The notes under the pieces are model-generated. The model had not been told where the DNA came from and made no database searches. It saw nothing but the letters and a program-made list of their open reading frames with translations. From contig JASGHY010000001.1 in NCBI GenBank assembly GCA_047602185.1, positions 2,418,001 through 2,482,000 of the forward strand: a DNA stretch of 64,000 bases, given 5' to 3'. Below are positions 33,075 through 41,839 of this stretch, in pieces; within the stretch, counting starts at the first letter, position 1; every line of letters starts with the position of its first letter. The DNA is from PMP191F sp047602185 (GTDB taxonomy: Bacteria > Bacteroidota > Bacteroidia > Chitinophagales > Chitinophagaceae). The position numbers and the translations under genes are program-made.

Positions 33075-34052
33075 TTATCTCGGTACTTCAATTGCCTGTA
33101 TGATCTGTGTGATCACATCATCAGTAGTAACACCTTCCATTTCTTTTTCGGGTGTCAGTACAATGCGGTGACGCAATACTGCAGGCGCGATATAAATGAT
33201 ATCATCAGGCGTTACAAAATCACGGCCACGTATGGCAGCCAATGCTTTTGCCCCGTTAAGAATACCAATTGACGCACGTGGAGATGCTCCCAGGTAAATT
33301 GATTTGTGGTTACGTGTGCTGCCCACAATTGTTGTGATAAAGTTGATCAGTTTATCTTCTACATGAATAGTACGAACCTGTTTACGCAGGTCTTCGATCT
33401 GTTGTGGAGTCAATACAGTTACCACCTGGTCCAGCATACTGTTCAAACCATACTGGTGGTGATTGGCAACGATCCTGAACTCCTGTTCCTGTGTAGGGTA
33501 GCTAACATTTATCTTAAAGAGAAAACGATCGAGCTGTGCTTCAGGTAAATGATAAGTACCTTCCTGCTCTACGGGGTTCTGCGTAGCCACTACCATAAAA
33601 GGTGTAGCAAGGTTATACGTCTGACCATCTACAGTGATCTGCCTTTCTTCCATTACTTCAAACAAAGCTGACTGTGTTTTTGCCGGAGCGCGGTTTATCT
33701 CATCAATCAGCACAATATTGCTGAAGATTGGCCCCTGTTTAAACTGGAAGGCGTTATCCCTGGGGTTAAAGATAGAGGTACCCAATACATCACTGGGCAT
33801 CAGGTCGGGCGTAAATTGTATGCGCGAAAAGCCTACCGCAATACTTTTACTGAGCAATTTGGCGGTTAAGGTCTTGGCAACACCCGGTACTCCTTCAATC
33901 AACACATGCCCGTCTGACAGTACCGCAGTCAGTAACAATTCTATCATTTGTTCCTGTCCAACAATCACCTTCCCTATTTCCTGTTTCAGGTCATCAACAG
34001 ACTGCTGCAGTGAACTCAGGTCGGTTCTTTGCTGAAAAAAGTTCTCTTCCAT
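33075..34052 (-). CDS. MoxR-family AAA+ ATPase
   Basis: 325-residue AAA+ ATPase. Walker A GVPGVAKT is at residues 54-61, Walker B IVLIDEIN at 113-120, sensor-1 region VVATQNPVEQEGTYHLPEAQ follows, and the C-terminal lid has SPRASIGILNGAKALAA. Start MEENFFQQRTDLSSL is standard. MoxR proteins hydrolyse ATP to drive maturation of partner complexes, usually with VWA or DUF58 proteins. Its start is 3 nt from the DUF4350 stop, so it is co-transcribed with the upstream genes. Confidence 0.95.
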   Translation of the reverse strand: MEENFFQQRTDLSSLQQSVDDLKQEIGKVIVGQEQMIELLLTAVLSDGHVLIEGVPGVAKTLTAKLLSKSIAVGFSRIQFTPDLMPSDVLGTSIFNPRDNAFQFKQGPIFSNIVLIDEINRAPAKTQSALFEVMEERQITVDGQTYNLATPFMVVATQNPVEQEGTYHLPEAQLDRFLFKINVSYPTQEQEFRIVANHHQYGLNSMLDQVVTVLTPQQIEDLRKQVRTIHVEDKLINFITTIVGSTRNHKSIYLGASPRASIGILNGAKALAAIRGRDFVTPDDIIYIAPAVLRHRIVLTPEKEMEGVTTDDVITQIIQAIEVPR

Positions 34053-34054
34053 TA

Positions 34055-35281
34055 TTATGTGTGTTTATAAAAGTTCTCTAATTTATGGTTCAGGGTTAAT
34101 AGCATATCGTCAGGTACCGGCTTGTCATCCTGCACACTGCGGATGTCCTGCAACAGGTCTTTTACCTTTTCTATATCATAACCGCTTTTGTAAGACAGTT
34201 TGTGTTCAAATTCTTCATTCATGGTAGCAGTGCGTATATTATAACGCCTGCGCACATAATCCATAAAATGCGCCGTCATTTTCTGTGCAAGGTTCTTATT
34301 ATCCTTACGTTGGAAATACAGTCGCCCGATGGTTTTTACAAAATCCAGTGATGCATTTTTTAATGGCTGAATAACCGGTATAATACGTTGTTTGCGTTTT
34401 GACTCAAACAGGTAAACAATTAACAGCAACGCCAGCAATAACCAGAAAGCCACATTAAAGCCACGCTGCTTCATGATCCAGCTGAGTGCTGAAAAACCGC
34501 CGTCGCCTCCATCATCACCATTTTCATGATAGCGGTAATATTCATCCCATACTACCTGTTCGCTATTGACAGGCAGGTAAGAAAGCGCTTCGTCATAATA
34601 GGCTTTATTGTTCCTGTGCAGCAGAAAGAAATTACTGAATGCCAGCGGTGCCAGGTGAATGTACAAAGTACCTCCACCTTCATAACTGAATCTTACAAAA
34701 TTGGCACGTCCTTTTTCATCATGCCCCAGTACGGTAGTAATGGACGAATCCATGGACGAGAAGTAATTATCATAAGCATCCCCGGGATAGGTAAAATCTG
34801 TAGAATCGAACGTGGATGGGTTGGTAATGTTGATACGTAAAGAATCAGACTGGCTAAGGTAACCTGAAGTATAAGCCGTTTTAAGCCGAAGGCTATCCAG
34901 CAGGTTGCTACTGATACGCAATGCCGAAATGAAAATATGACGTCCACGGCCTACCATACCCAGCAGGGCATTCAGCTCTTTAGCATCCGGTATTACTTTT
35001 TCACCGATAATGATATAGCTGGTCTTATTATCACGGTGCTGTGTGTTTTCGCCATACCATCCGTTGTTGCCCGAAAAGCCCTGTAAGGGTGAACGCTTAT
35101 TGATTGAGAAAGTGGCTTCAGGAAAAATATGTTGCAGGTTATCGTACGCGTAAAAAGTTCCGTAGGGTATTTTATCATTACGCCACAGGGTAACGCGCCG
35201 GTTCAGCTTTTTGGAATCGCCAGCGCAACTTACCAGCATGGTAACCATTAATAACCCGAAAAGATATGGTATTGTACGCAT
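34055..35281 (-). CDS. DUF4350 domain protein
   Basis: 408-residue membrane-anchored protein. The N-terminus is a lipoprotein-like signal (MVTMLVSCAGD, Cys19). A globular, GATase-like DUF4350 domain covers about 25-230, with LRISSNLLDSLRLKT and YIHLAPLAFSNFFLL. A single transmembrane helix (about 278-300, FNVAFWLLLALLLIVYLFES) is followed by a cytoplasmic helical tail. Its stop codon is 2 nt before the moxR start, and its start overlaps the DUF4129 stop by one base. It is a standard member of this cluster with no known biochemical role. Confidence 0.9.
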   Translation of the reverse strand: MRTIPYLFGLLMVTMLVSCAGDSKKLNRRVTLWRNDKIPYGTFYAYDNLQHIFPEATFSINKRSPLQGFSGNNGWYGENTQHRDNKTSYIIIGEKVIPDAKELNALLGMVGRGRHIFISALRISSNLLDSLRLKTAYTSGYLSQSDSLRINITNPSTFDSTDFTYPGDAYDNYFSSMDSSITTVLGHDEKGRANFVRFSYEGGGTLYIHLAPLAFSNFFLLHRNNKAYYDEALSYLPVNSEQVVWDEYYRYHENGDDGGDGGFSALSWIMKQRGFNVAFWLLLALLLIVYLFESKRKQRIIPVIQPLKNASLDFVKTIGRLYFQRKDNKNLAQKMTAHFMDYVRRRYNIRTATMNEEFEHKLSYKSGYDIEKVKDLLQDIRSVQDDKPVPDDMLLTLNHKLENFYKHT

Positions 35282-36048
35282 CAGGGGTTCAGCACTTTAA
35301 AGAAACGAAGAAAATGATCATGCACCACGGAAAACTGTTCATCAGTAAGTTCAAACCCACCATACCACACATAATCGTATGCATAGGTCAAAAAGCGGAA
35401 CTCGCCTGTATGTCCATGCGGTGTTACCTGCAGCAGGTATTCATTATTGGTGGTCTGTGCATGGTAATGGATCCATCCTTTTTCGTCCAGCGCACGCAGG
35501 GTTTTCAGGTACAGGTTACGCACTGCCAGCCTGTGATTTTTATCAGCAATGGCCTGCCGCAATGCTTCATCCAGGTCTGGTTCATGGATATCTGCAATTT
35601 CATCACCTGTATCTGCTTTCAGCTTGCGCGATGAACGGTTGAAGTAAAGATTGTTTACGATGATAATACGGTAGAGTACAAAAAGCAGCAATGCTCCCAG
35701 CAGGATATAGCCAATAATAGCAACTGCCTGGCTGGAGAAAAAAGCACCTATCAGTTCCCATATTGACCTGCCATTGCTTTTTTCAGGTTCTGCCACTTTC
35801 CAGTAAGCAGCATCATTGGCGTATTCAAATTTCTTATCACGCTTAAGGCTGTTAACTACCGAATCGGGTACTACACGTAAGGAAGGTTCTACAGTTTCAG
35901 AATCATTGCTCTCTACTGTTTGCTCCCCATCTTCATTATCCACAGTTGGCGGAGCTACAACGGAAGACACCACCGTATCCGGCTCTTCCTGTGCCACTAC
36001 ACGCGCACAGCTCAACAGCAGTAAAAAACATATCAGGATCTTGTTCAT
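35281..36048 (-). CDS. DUF4129 domain protein
   Basis: 255-residue protein: signal peptide ending RVVAQ, an acidic Glu/Asp/Val-rich stretch (about 20-55), one transmembrane helix (about 105-130, AVAIIGYILLGALLLFVLYRI) and a C-terminal DUF4129 domain (LDEALRQAIADKNHRLAVRN, LRALDEKGWIHY). DUF4129 domains often accompany transglutaminase or DUF58/MoxR modules. Here it is the second gene of the operon, overlapping the DUF4350 start by one base. The function is unknown. Confidence 0.88.
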   Translation of the reverse strand: MNKILICFLLLLSCARVVAQEEPDTVVSSVVAPPTVDNEDGEQTVESNDSETVEPSLRVVPDSVVNSLKRDKKFEYANDAAYWKVAEPEKSNGRSIWELIGAFFSSQAVAIIGYILLGALLLFVLYRIIIVNNLYFNRSSRKLKADTGDEIADIHEPDLDEALRQAIADKNHRLAVRNLYLKTLRALDEKGWIHYHAQTTNNEYLLQVTPHGHTGEFRFLTYAYDYVWYGGFELTDEQFSVVHDHFLRFFKVLNP

Positions 36049-36075
36049 GTAAGCCGGCTGAAAATCTTTTAATTT

Positions 36076-37038
36076 TTATGATGCGATGGCCTGTTGCTGA
36101 TGCTTTCTGTGTACAAGCCAGGGGTACCATACAAAATACCACAGTATAAAACCAAGTGATGCCACCAGGATAGAGATACTGATCCATTGAGGCATGGTTG
36201 AATAACGGGTAATATATCCTTCAAGAAAGGCAGCAGTAATGAATACAGGAACCAGGCCTATCATCAGTTTCAAACCATCTTTGGCTCCCAGTTTCAATGA
36301 ATCCAGCCGTTTGCGGGTGCCGGGAAACAAAATACTGTTGCCCAGGATAAAGCCGGCTCCCCCGGCAATGATGATAGCCGATATTTCAAGGGTGCCGTGG
36401 ACCCAGATCACCAGTACCGACTGCAACCCCAATCCTTTTGCAAAAAACATGTATTGGAATGCCCCCAGCATTACACCATTCTTGAATAACATCCACGCAG
36501 AGCCGATAGATAAAACAATACCAAACACAAATACGCCAAAAGCCACTTTAATATTATTTAATGCAATGGCAAAAAACATGGAGGCCTTATCACTATCCTT
36601 ATACACACCAAAAGGGTCGCCTTTGGCAATATTATCTTCAGTCATTTCCACATAGCCATCACCCAGCACACCACGGATAAATGTTTCATCGTGTGAGGCA
36701 GAGAATGCGGCCATTATGGCAAAAAGCGTGAAGATCACGAATGAGCACAGCAGCTCACGACGATATTTGTAAGTTACCAGTGGCAATTCAGTTTTCCAGA
36801 AGCGTACCAAACGGGATGATTCCTCGCGTTTGTTCTTATAAATGCCCAGGTATATTTTAGATGCAAGCCCATTGAGATAAGTGGTAACCTTACTTTGGGG
36901 GTAAAAGGTTTTGGCATACCCCAGGTCATTCACCAGTTCTGTGAATTGCTGGGCCATTTCGTCGGGGTCACGGGCAGTCTCATACTGATACTGCTTCCAC
37001 TTTTCAATATTTTTCTTGAGAAAAAGGCCTTCCCTCAC
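36076..37038 (-). CDS. SpoIIM-like membrane protein (stage II sporulation M family)
   Basis: 320-residue integral membrane protein of the SpoIIM/COG1300 family. The cytoplasmic N-terminus (MREGLFLKKNIEKWKQYQYE) is followed by about five membrane helices from residue 105 to the end. 'GVFVFGIVLSIGSAWMLFKNG' and VWVHGTLEISAIIIAGGAG contain the conserved HG-E-I motif. The start is a GTG at 37036-37038. Bacteroidota do not sporulate; the family is used here as first gene of the MoxR/DUF58 operon and is functionally undefined. Divergent from the RDD gene. Confidence 0.9.
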   Translation of the reverse strand: MREGLFLKKNIEKWKQYQYETARDPDEMAQQFTELVNDLGYAKTFYPQSKVTTYLNGLASKIYLGIYKNKREESSRLVRFWKTELPLVTYKYRRELLCSFVIFTLFAIMAAFSASHDETFIRGVLGDGYVEMTEDNIAKGDPFGVYKDSDKASMFFAIALNNIKVAFGVFVFGIVLSIGSAWMLFKNGVMLGAFQYMFFAKGLGLQSVLVIWVHGTLEISAIIIAGGAGFILGNSILFPGTRKRLDSLKLGAKDGLKLMIGLVPVFITAAFLEGYITRYSTMPQWISISILVASLGFILWYFVWYPWLVHRKHQQQAIAS

Positions 37039-37212
37039 GTAGGTTATTTTTTAAGTTTATGGCTGTCTGTTCAAAATAAAAACGATTATTTTGACGATTA
37101 AATATAATAGTTAAATTTAGAACGTTTATTGTTTGGAAGTGCTAATTTATATTTCTGAAATACAATATTCTGTACCGCTTCCTTCATATTCTGTATTTTC
37201 TTAATTACACGC

Positions 37213-37962
37213 ATGTTACTGGTCAAATTAGATACCGGATTTAATATTGAGGTGGAGTTTCCCATCTCCCCTTTTCATAAACGCCTTTTTGCCTGGATTA
37301 TTGATATCGTTATCTGCTGGGTGTACCTGCGCATTATGCAGGAGTTTGTGGATTTCAACAACCAGTGGAACTGGCTCTCTGTACTGGCCGGTTTACCCCT
37401 GTTGTTTTACCACGTAGCCAGCGAAATAACAATGAACGGGCAAAGCATAGGCAAAAAGACCATGCGTATTAAGGTCATTACCGAAGAAGGTGGCCAGCCC
37501 AGCATTGGGCAGTACATTATCCGCTGGCTGTTCAGAACGGTAGACTTTGCAGTATGGATCTTTTTTGCGGCTATTTTCGGCGCCCTGCCCTGGTGGTCGT
37601 TCCCGGTGGCTTTCCTGGGACTGGCCTGCGTTATTTTTACGCCCAAATCACAACGTATCGGCGACCTGGTGGCCGGCACCATCCTGATTGATCTGAAGAA
37701 CCGTACCTCCTGGCAGGATACAGTTTTTACCGAGGTAGAGGAGACTTACCAGCCACGTTACCCACAGGTAATGCAATTGAGCGACCGGGATATCAATACG
37801 CTGAAAAGTATTATTGAAACCATCCGCCGTAAAAATGATTACGAACTGGCCATGCGCATTGCAGAGCGTATTAAGTCAAAGCTAAAAATGGAAACGAACC
37901 AGGATTCTCCCGAGTTTTTACAAACCTTACTAAAGGACTATAACTACTATTCTACCAGGTAA
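37213..37962 (+). CDS. RDD-family membrane protein
   Basis: 249 residues with an RDD domain: FHKRLFAWIIDIVICWVYL contains the R-(x)-D signature, MNGQSIGKKTMRIKVI the central loop, and QRIGDLVAGTILID the C-terminal Asp motif. About four transmembrane helices lie between residues 25 and 155, then an 80-residue cytoplasmic helical tail. RDD proteins are proposed small-solute or ion transporters, but in this genome context (divergent from SpoIIM/DUF4129/DUF4350/MoxR/DUF58) they are regular companions of that cluster. The substrate is unknown. Confidence 0.9.
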   Translation: MLLVKLDTGFNIEVEFPISPFHKRLFAWIIDIVICWVYLRIMQEFVDFNNQWNWLSVLAGLPLLFYHVASEITMNGQSIGKKTMRIKVITEEGGQPSIGQYIIRWLFRTVDFAVWIFFAAIFGALPWWSFPVAFLGLACVIFTPKSQRIGDLVAGTILIDLKNRTSWQDTVFTEVEETYQPRYPQVMQLSDRDINTLKSIIETIRRKNDYELAMRIAERIKSKLKMETNQDSPEFLQTLLKDYNYYSTR

Positions 37963-38080
37963 TAATATTTCAATACCAGTATCAACAATATTTAACTCTT
38001 CGCTTATAGGGAAGTTTTAGGCCCTACCTGTAAGGTCTATGCTGCTTCATTACAGCCAGACTATATCAGGGCAGTTAGAA

Positions 38081-38118
38081 AAATAATAAAGTCCGGGTTA
38101 CCCCGGACTTTATTATTT
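38081..38118. terminator. Strong bidirectional terminator
   Basis: Perfect 17-bp stem AAATAATAAAGTCCGGG (38081-38097) with its complement at 38102-38118 and a 4-nt loop. A/T-rich flanks allow termination of both the RDD gene and the DUF5362 cluster. The remaining RDD-side bases (37963-38080) hold nothing else I recognise. Confidence 0.9.
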
Positions 38119-38142
38119 GCTGCAATATCTTATGGTTTATAC

Positions 38143-38595
38143 TTATCTCGCAACTGCCAGCAACTGGATCAGTAATGCCAATATCCAGAATGCCAGAACG
38201 ATAATCGTTAATATACCAATGAATTTAAAACAGGATTTTAAATTCTGGAACGCTGTTGTTAAAGCAACCTGGTCGTTATTGACTAAAGCCACCTGCATGC
38301 GGGAAGAAAAGCGGAAGAGATACAGGCAGGGAAAGAAATATAACAATGCTATCAAAACGTAAACAACCATTAAAACAGTGCCGCCCATAGCAAAAGCAGG
38401 ACCGTCTGTACCGGTTAATCCCATAAAAGAGCTCCAGAATGCTCCCATAAAAACTGCAATAAGCATGATAAGGGCGCAGCCAATAAAACCAACTATTGAC
38501 AAAAACTTTGTCCAACGGGCAGTTTCAGATAAATAACGGGAAATAGCAGGATCGATCTGTAGTTCAAAAAGGCTTTCGGTCTGTTGTTGTTCCAT
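38143..38595 (-). CDS. DUF5362-like membrane protein, copy 1
   Basis: 150-residue protein with about three or four membrane helices. It shares with the three genes upstream a layout: short polar head ending LFELQIDP, a first helix after ARWTKFLSIVGFIG, a middle membrane pair, then an amphipathic 'F..R...AL...D...L..AF..LK..FKF.GI' helix and a last membrane segment. This matches the Bacteroidota DUF5362 family of unknown function. It is the last of four tandem paralogues on the minus strand and is followed by a strong terminator. Confidence 0.85.
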   Translation of the reverse strand: MEQQQTESLFELQIDPAISRYLSETARWTKFLSIVGFIGCALIMLIAVFMGAFWSSFMGLTGTDGPAFAMGGTVLMVVYVLIALLYFFPCLYLFRFSSRMQVALVNNDQVALTTAFQNLKSCFKFIGILTIIVLAFWILALLIQLLAVAR

Positions 38596-38673
38596 ATAAT
38601 CAATTAGTTTTAGGGGTGTAGACGAAAATACATTTTTCCCGTCACATATATACTTACCCTCAGCAACTGTTGA

Positions 38674-39093
38674 TTACTTTGTGAGTGCTCTGCCCATTCC
38701 AAAAAACGCCATCATCATAAATACCAGGGCGGCCAACGAAAGTACCAGCAATGCCATAATGCCCCAGAATTTAAAATAAGCATTGAGATTGTTCACTCCT
38801 TCATTCATCTTCGCCTGGTTTGACTGTTGTAATCCCTCGGTGGTATGATGTGCAAATCGTAGTAGTAATATATTCAGCAATACTGTCAATACGAGCGTAA
38901 TTAAGTTGCCGGATAATTCAGCACCACCACCCCTGCGCAGGATGGTATTTACAAATGATAAACCCGAACTTACAATGCCGAGTATAGCCACAGTACGTGC
39001 CCAGCCGGCAATAGACCTCAGGTGCTCAAACGCAGTATTATCGATGGTAACTTTCAGTGATTCTTCTTTGTGTTGTTGTTCCTGTTCCTGCAT
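38674..39093 (-). CDS. DUF5362-like membrane protein, copy 2
   Basis: 139-residue paralogue with a Gln/Glu-rich head (EQEQQHKEE), then VTIDNTAFEHLRSIAGWART, two central membrane segments, the conserved amphipathic helix (FAHHTTEGLQQSNQAKMNEG, then VNNLNAYFKFWGI) and a terminal membrane helix. It lies 78 nt from copy 1 and 17 nt from copy 3, so it is probably co-transcribed with copy 3. The role is unknown. Confidence 0.85.
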   Translation of the reverse strand: MQEQEQQHKEESLKVTIDNTAFEHLRSIAGWARTVAILGIVSSGLSFVNTILRRGGGAELSGNLITLVLTVLLNILLLRFAHHTTEGLQQSNQAKMNEGVNNLNAYFKFWGIMALLVLSLAALVFMMMAFFGMGRALTK

Positions 39094-39110
39094 GACGGTG
39101 TTTTTTAAAA

Positions 39111-39563
39111 CTAATTAAAAGATGAGCCCACAATGTTCAGTGCATTCAATGCAAAGCCTATGATGGCAATAATGCCGCAGACCATGAAATAGTTTTTCAA
39201 CGCTCGTAGTCCCTCATTAAAACTATGCTGATCCTGTTGCTCAATACCCTTGCGCACCTGCTTTGCAAAACGATACAGGAATGTATTTATAAATAAAAAG
39301 AATAATAACACAAACACCAGCGCACTGATCAATGCACTACTACCTAACTCCTGCGTCTCGGGCATCAACGGTGCCAGGTTCTTTACAATCATGTTACCGG
39401 CAAAAAACAACACCAGTAATGCCAGACCAATCCCTACAAAATATACAATGGCTACAAAAGCAGCCCATTTGGAAGCACTGATAAAGTTCCTGCCTGTATG
39501 ATGATCTACCTGTAAGTCGAACATTGACTCATCAGACCTGTTCTGCTCTGTCATATTATCCAT
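39111..39563 (-). CDS. DUF5362-like membrane protein, copy 3
   Basis: 150-residue paralogue. The polar head DESMFDLQVDHHTGRNFI precedes SKWAAFVAIVYFVGIG. The conserved late block is YRFAKQVRKGIEQQDQHSFN followed by EGLRALKNYFMVCGI. Two ATGs (39563 and 39554) could start it. The four copies share layout but little exact sequence, so the duplication is old. Membrane location is clear; function is unknown. Confidence 0.85.
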   Translation of the reverse strand: MDNMTEQNRSDESMFDLQVDHHTGRNFISASKWAAFVAIVYFVGIGLALLVLFFAGNMIVKNLAPLMPETQELGSSALISALVFVLLFFLFINTFLYRFAKQVRKGIEQQDQHSFNEGLRALKNYFMVCGIIAIIGFALNALNIVGSSFN

Positions 39564-39620
39564 CTGAATAGAAAATTTAACGTGCCAAGTTAAGACAATT
39601 TTAAGTGCGCTATTTACATT

Positions 39621-40043
39621 TTACTGCACTCCCAAAAAGTACGGTGCAATAGTGATAATCTGTACACAGATAGATACCATTGAGACCATTGAATTACGGT
39701 AAAGCCATTTGAAAGACCGGTTAAACAATTCTGTTTGCCTTGTTTCAATACCACGTTTGGCCAATCGGGTAAAATAAAAATAGCAGGATACCTGTGCTAT
39801 CGTCAATAGAAAGCTGGCAACAGAACCCCATAAATAAATTATTCCGTAATAATTTTCGGCCCTGTAATTTGTAGTATAAAGTCTTCTGAGGCTTATACCT
39901 GTATTAATCGTCAATATAACCGAAAACAATACCGCAGTAACAAAGACCCATCTTGTCAGTTTATACAACCTCAGCAAATGACCTGCTCCTTCTGCCTGAA
40001 GCGTGATCTCAAATAAAGTTTCTTCTGTGTTTGGGTTTTGCAT
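39621..40043 (-). CDS. DUF5362-like membrane protein, copy 4
   Basis: 140-residue paralogue, most diverged: head TEETLFEITLQAEGAGHLLR, two membrane helices, the late block YFTRLAKRGIETRQTELFNR and a C-terminal membrane segment. I start at the ATG 40041-40043 (MQNPNTEETLF); the frame is open 15 codons upstream, but that region is part of the proS terminator. It is the first gene of the four-gene cluster. Confidence 0.8.
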   Translation of the reverse strand: MQNPNTEETLFEITLQAEGAGHLLRLYKLTRWVFVTAVLFSVILTINTGISLRRLYTTNYRAENYYGIIYLWGSVASFLLTIAQVSCYFYFTRLAKRGIETRQTELFNRSFKWLYRNSMVSMVSICVQIITIAPYFLGVQ

Positions 40044-40051
40044 AGTTGCCA

Positions 40052-40095
40052 AAATAAAAAAATAGTTGCCGCTACACAAGAGCAACAACTATTTT
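40052..40095 (-). terminator. Terminator of proS
   Basis: On the minus strand AAAATAGTTG pairs with CAACTATTTT, and GCT with AGC inside, then a run of T follows. It sits 86 nt after the proS stop and just before the DUF5362 cluster. Confidence 0.75.
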
Positions 40096-40180
40096 GGTTA
40101 TTTCTGAATTGAGAGATTATGAGATTTTGTGATCTACATCGCTACATTTCAAAATTCCTCAATCCCCCAATTGGCATTTT

Positions 40181-41659
40181 CTAGTAAGCCTGCGCAAACA
40201 ATACGCGTTGTTTACTGGGCTTGCCACTGAATACACACACGCCTTCTTCCTGTTTTGCATCCAGCGGAATACAACGGATAGTGGCTTTGGTGGCTTCTTT
40301 AATAGCTGTTTCTGTTTCAGCAGTTCCATCCCAGTGAGCAGATACAAAGCCTGTTTTTTCATCCAGCACTTTTTTAAACTCGTCCCAGCTGTTCACTTCA
40401 GTGATATGCTCGTCGCGGTAGGCCAATGCCTTGTTATAGATCGCTTGCTGAATTTCCGTCAGCAGGTTGTTGATGCGATCAGCAAGTCCGTCTACAGGCA
40501 CACTTTGTTTTTCGCGGGTATCCCTGCGGGCCAGCTCCACGGTGTTATTCTCCAGGTCACGTACACCAAGGGCCACGCGAACCGGCACCCCTTTCATCTC
40601 GTATTCGGCAAACTTCCAACCCGGGCGGGCGTTATCATTATCGTCGTATTTTACACGGATGCCCAGCGCCTTCAGTTGTTTTACCAGCTCCAGAGCTTTT
40701 ACGTCGATCTGTGCTTTTTGTTCCTCGCCTTTGTAAATAGGCACGATCACTACCTGCAGGGGAGCAATTTTTGGAGGCAGTATCAGGCCTTCGTCATCGC
40801 TGTGCGCCATTACCAGGGCACCGATCAGGCGTGTACTTACACCCCAGCTGGTAGCCCATACATAATCCAGTTTATTCGATTTATCAGAGAATTTTACATC
40901 AAATGCTTTGGCAAAGTTTTGACCCAGGAAGTGGGATGTACCGGCCTGCAATGCTTTACCATCCTGCATCAGTGCCTCAATGCAATAAGTATCTACCGCA
41001 CCGGCAAAACGCTCGCTTTCTGTTTTTACCCCTTTGATCACCGGCAAAGCCATCCAGTTTTCCACAAAATCAGCGTATACATGCAGCATTTGTACGGTTT
41101 CTGCCACTGCCTCTTGCGCCGTAGCGTGTGCAGTATGCCCTTCCTGCCACAAAAACTCGGCAGTACGCAAAAACAGGCGGGTGCGCATTTCCCAGCGTAC
41201 CACATTGGCCCACTGGTTAATCAGGATTGGCAGGTCGCGGTAAGACTGGATCCAGCCTTTGTAAGTGTTCCAGATAATAGCTTCGCTGGTAGGCCTTACC
41301 ACCAGTTCTTCTTCCAGCTTTGCTTCCGGATCTACCATCAGTTTACCCTTTTGTGAGGGGTCTGTTTTGAGGCGGTAGTGGGTTACCACAGCGCATTCCT
41401 TCGCAAAACCTTCGGCATTCTTTTCTTCGGCTTCAAAAAGGCTTTTGGGCACAAACAACGGGAAATAGGCATTTACGTGGCCGGTGTCTTTGAACATTTT
41501 GTCCAGGGCGTCGCGCATATTTTCCCATAAAGTGAACCCATATGGTTTTATCACCATACATCCCCTTACGGCTGAATAATCGGCAAGACCGCCTTTAATA
41601 ACAAGATCGTTGTACCATTGCGAATAGTCTGCGCTTCTGCTGGTAATCTCTTTACTCAT
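40181..41659 (-). CDS. proS: Prolyl-tRNA synthetase (archaeal/eukaryotic-like form)
   Basis: Charges tRNA-Pro. The 492-residue protein is the short class-II form without the bacterial editing insertion. Motif 1-2 features are visible as YFPLFVPKSLF and RPTSEAIIWNTYKGWI, with VVRWEMRTRLFLRTAEFLWQ (motif 2) and, later, AHSDDEGLILPPKIAPLQVV (motif 3 region). The anticodon-binding domain has DDNDNARPGWKFAEYEMKGV, and the C-terminal zinc-domain-like tail ends RVLFAQAY. This type is normal for Bacteroidota. It is transcribed from a -7 box about 130 nt upstream, in the gap shared with the divergent lipoprotein gene. Confidence 0.96.
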   Translation of the reverse strand: MSKEITSRSADYSQWYNDLVIKGGLADYSAVRGCMVIKPYGFTLWENMRDALDKMFKDTGHVNAYFPLFVPKSLFEAEEKNAEGFAKECAVVTHYRLKTDPSQKGKLMVDPEAKLEEELVVRPTSEAIIWNTYKGWIQSYRDLPILINQWANVVRWEMRTRLFLRTAEFLWQEGHTAHATAQEAVAETVQMLHVYADFVENWMALPVIKGVKTESERFAGAVDTYCIEALMQDGKALQAGTSHFLGQNFAKAFDVKFSDKSNKLDYVWATSWGVSTRLIGALVMAHSDDEGLILPPKIAPLQVVIVPIYKGEEQKAQIDVKALELVKQLKALGIRVKYDDNDNARPGWKFAEYEMKGVPVRVALGVRDLENNTVELARRDTREKQSVPVDGLADRINNLLTEIQQAIYNKALAYRDEHITEVNSWDEFKKVLDEKTGFVSAHWDGTAETETAIKEATKATIRCIPLDAKQEEGVCVFSGKPSKQRVLFAQAY

Positions 41660-41796
41660 TGTTTGTGCTTAATTTTTTGTATTCCAGGGGCTTTTAATCT
41701 ATTTTTAATAGCCATTGGCCGATAAATTTTAACAATCCGGCTGTAATATTTTATCTACACACCAGCCTTTTTGTTGTAATTTTATTACGGAAGACG

Positions 41797-41804
41797 CAAA
41801 AGTA
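41797..41804 (-). promoter_or_regulatory. -7 box, probably for proS
   Basis: The minus strand reads TACTTTTG, an exact TAnnTTTG match. The proS ATG is about 135 nt downstream, so the leader would be unusually long for this genome. On the plus strand TAATTTTA at about 41777 is a weak match for the 41840 gene. Confidence 0.5.
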
Positions 41805-41839
41805 GCAACTTCAACCTAAAACTGTAAAACCATTATTAT

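Noticed and set aside
40208..41356. A 382-codon plus-strand open frame opposite proS
   Set aside because: It is antisense to a well-supported synthetase and has no family features.
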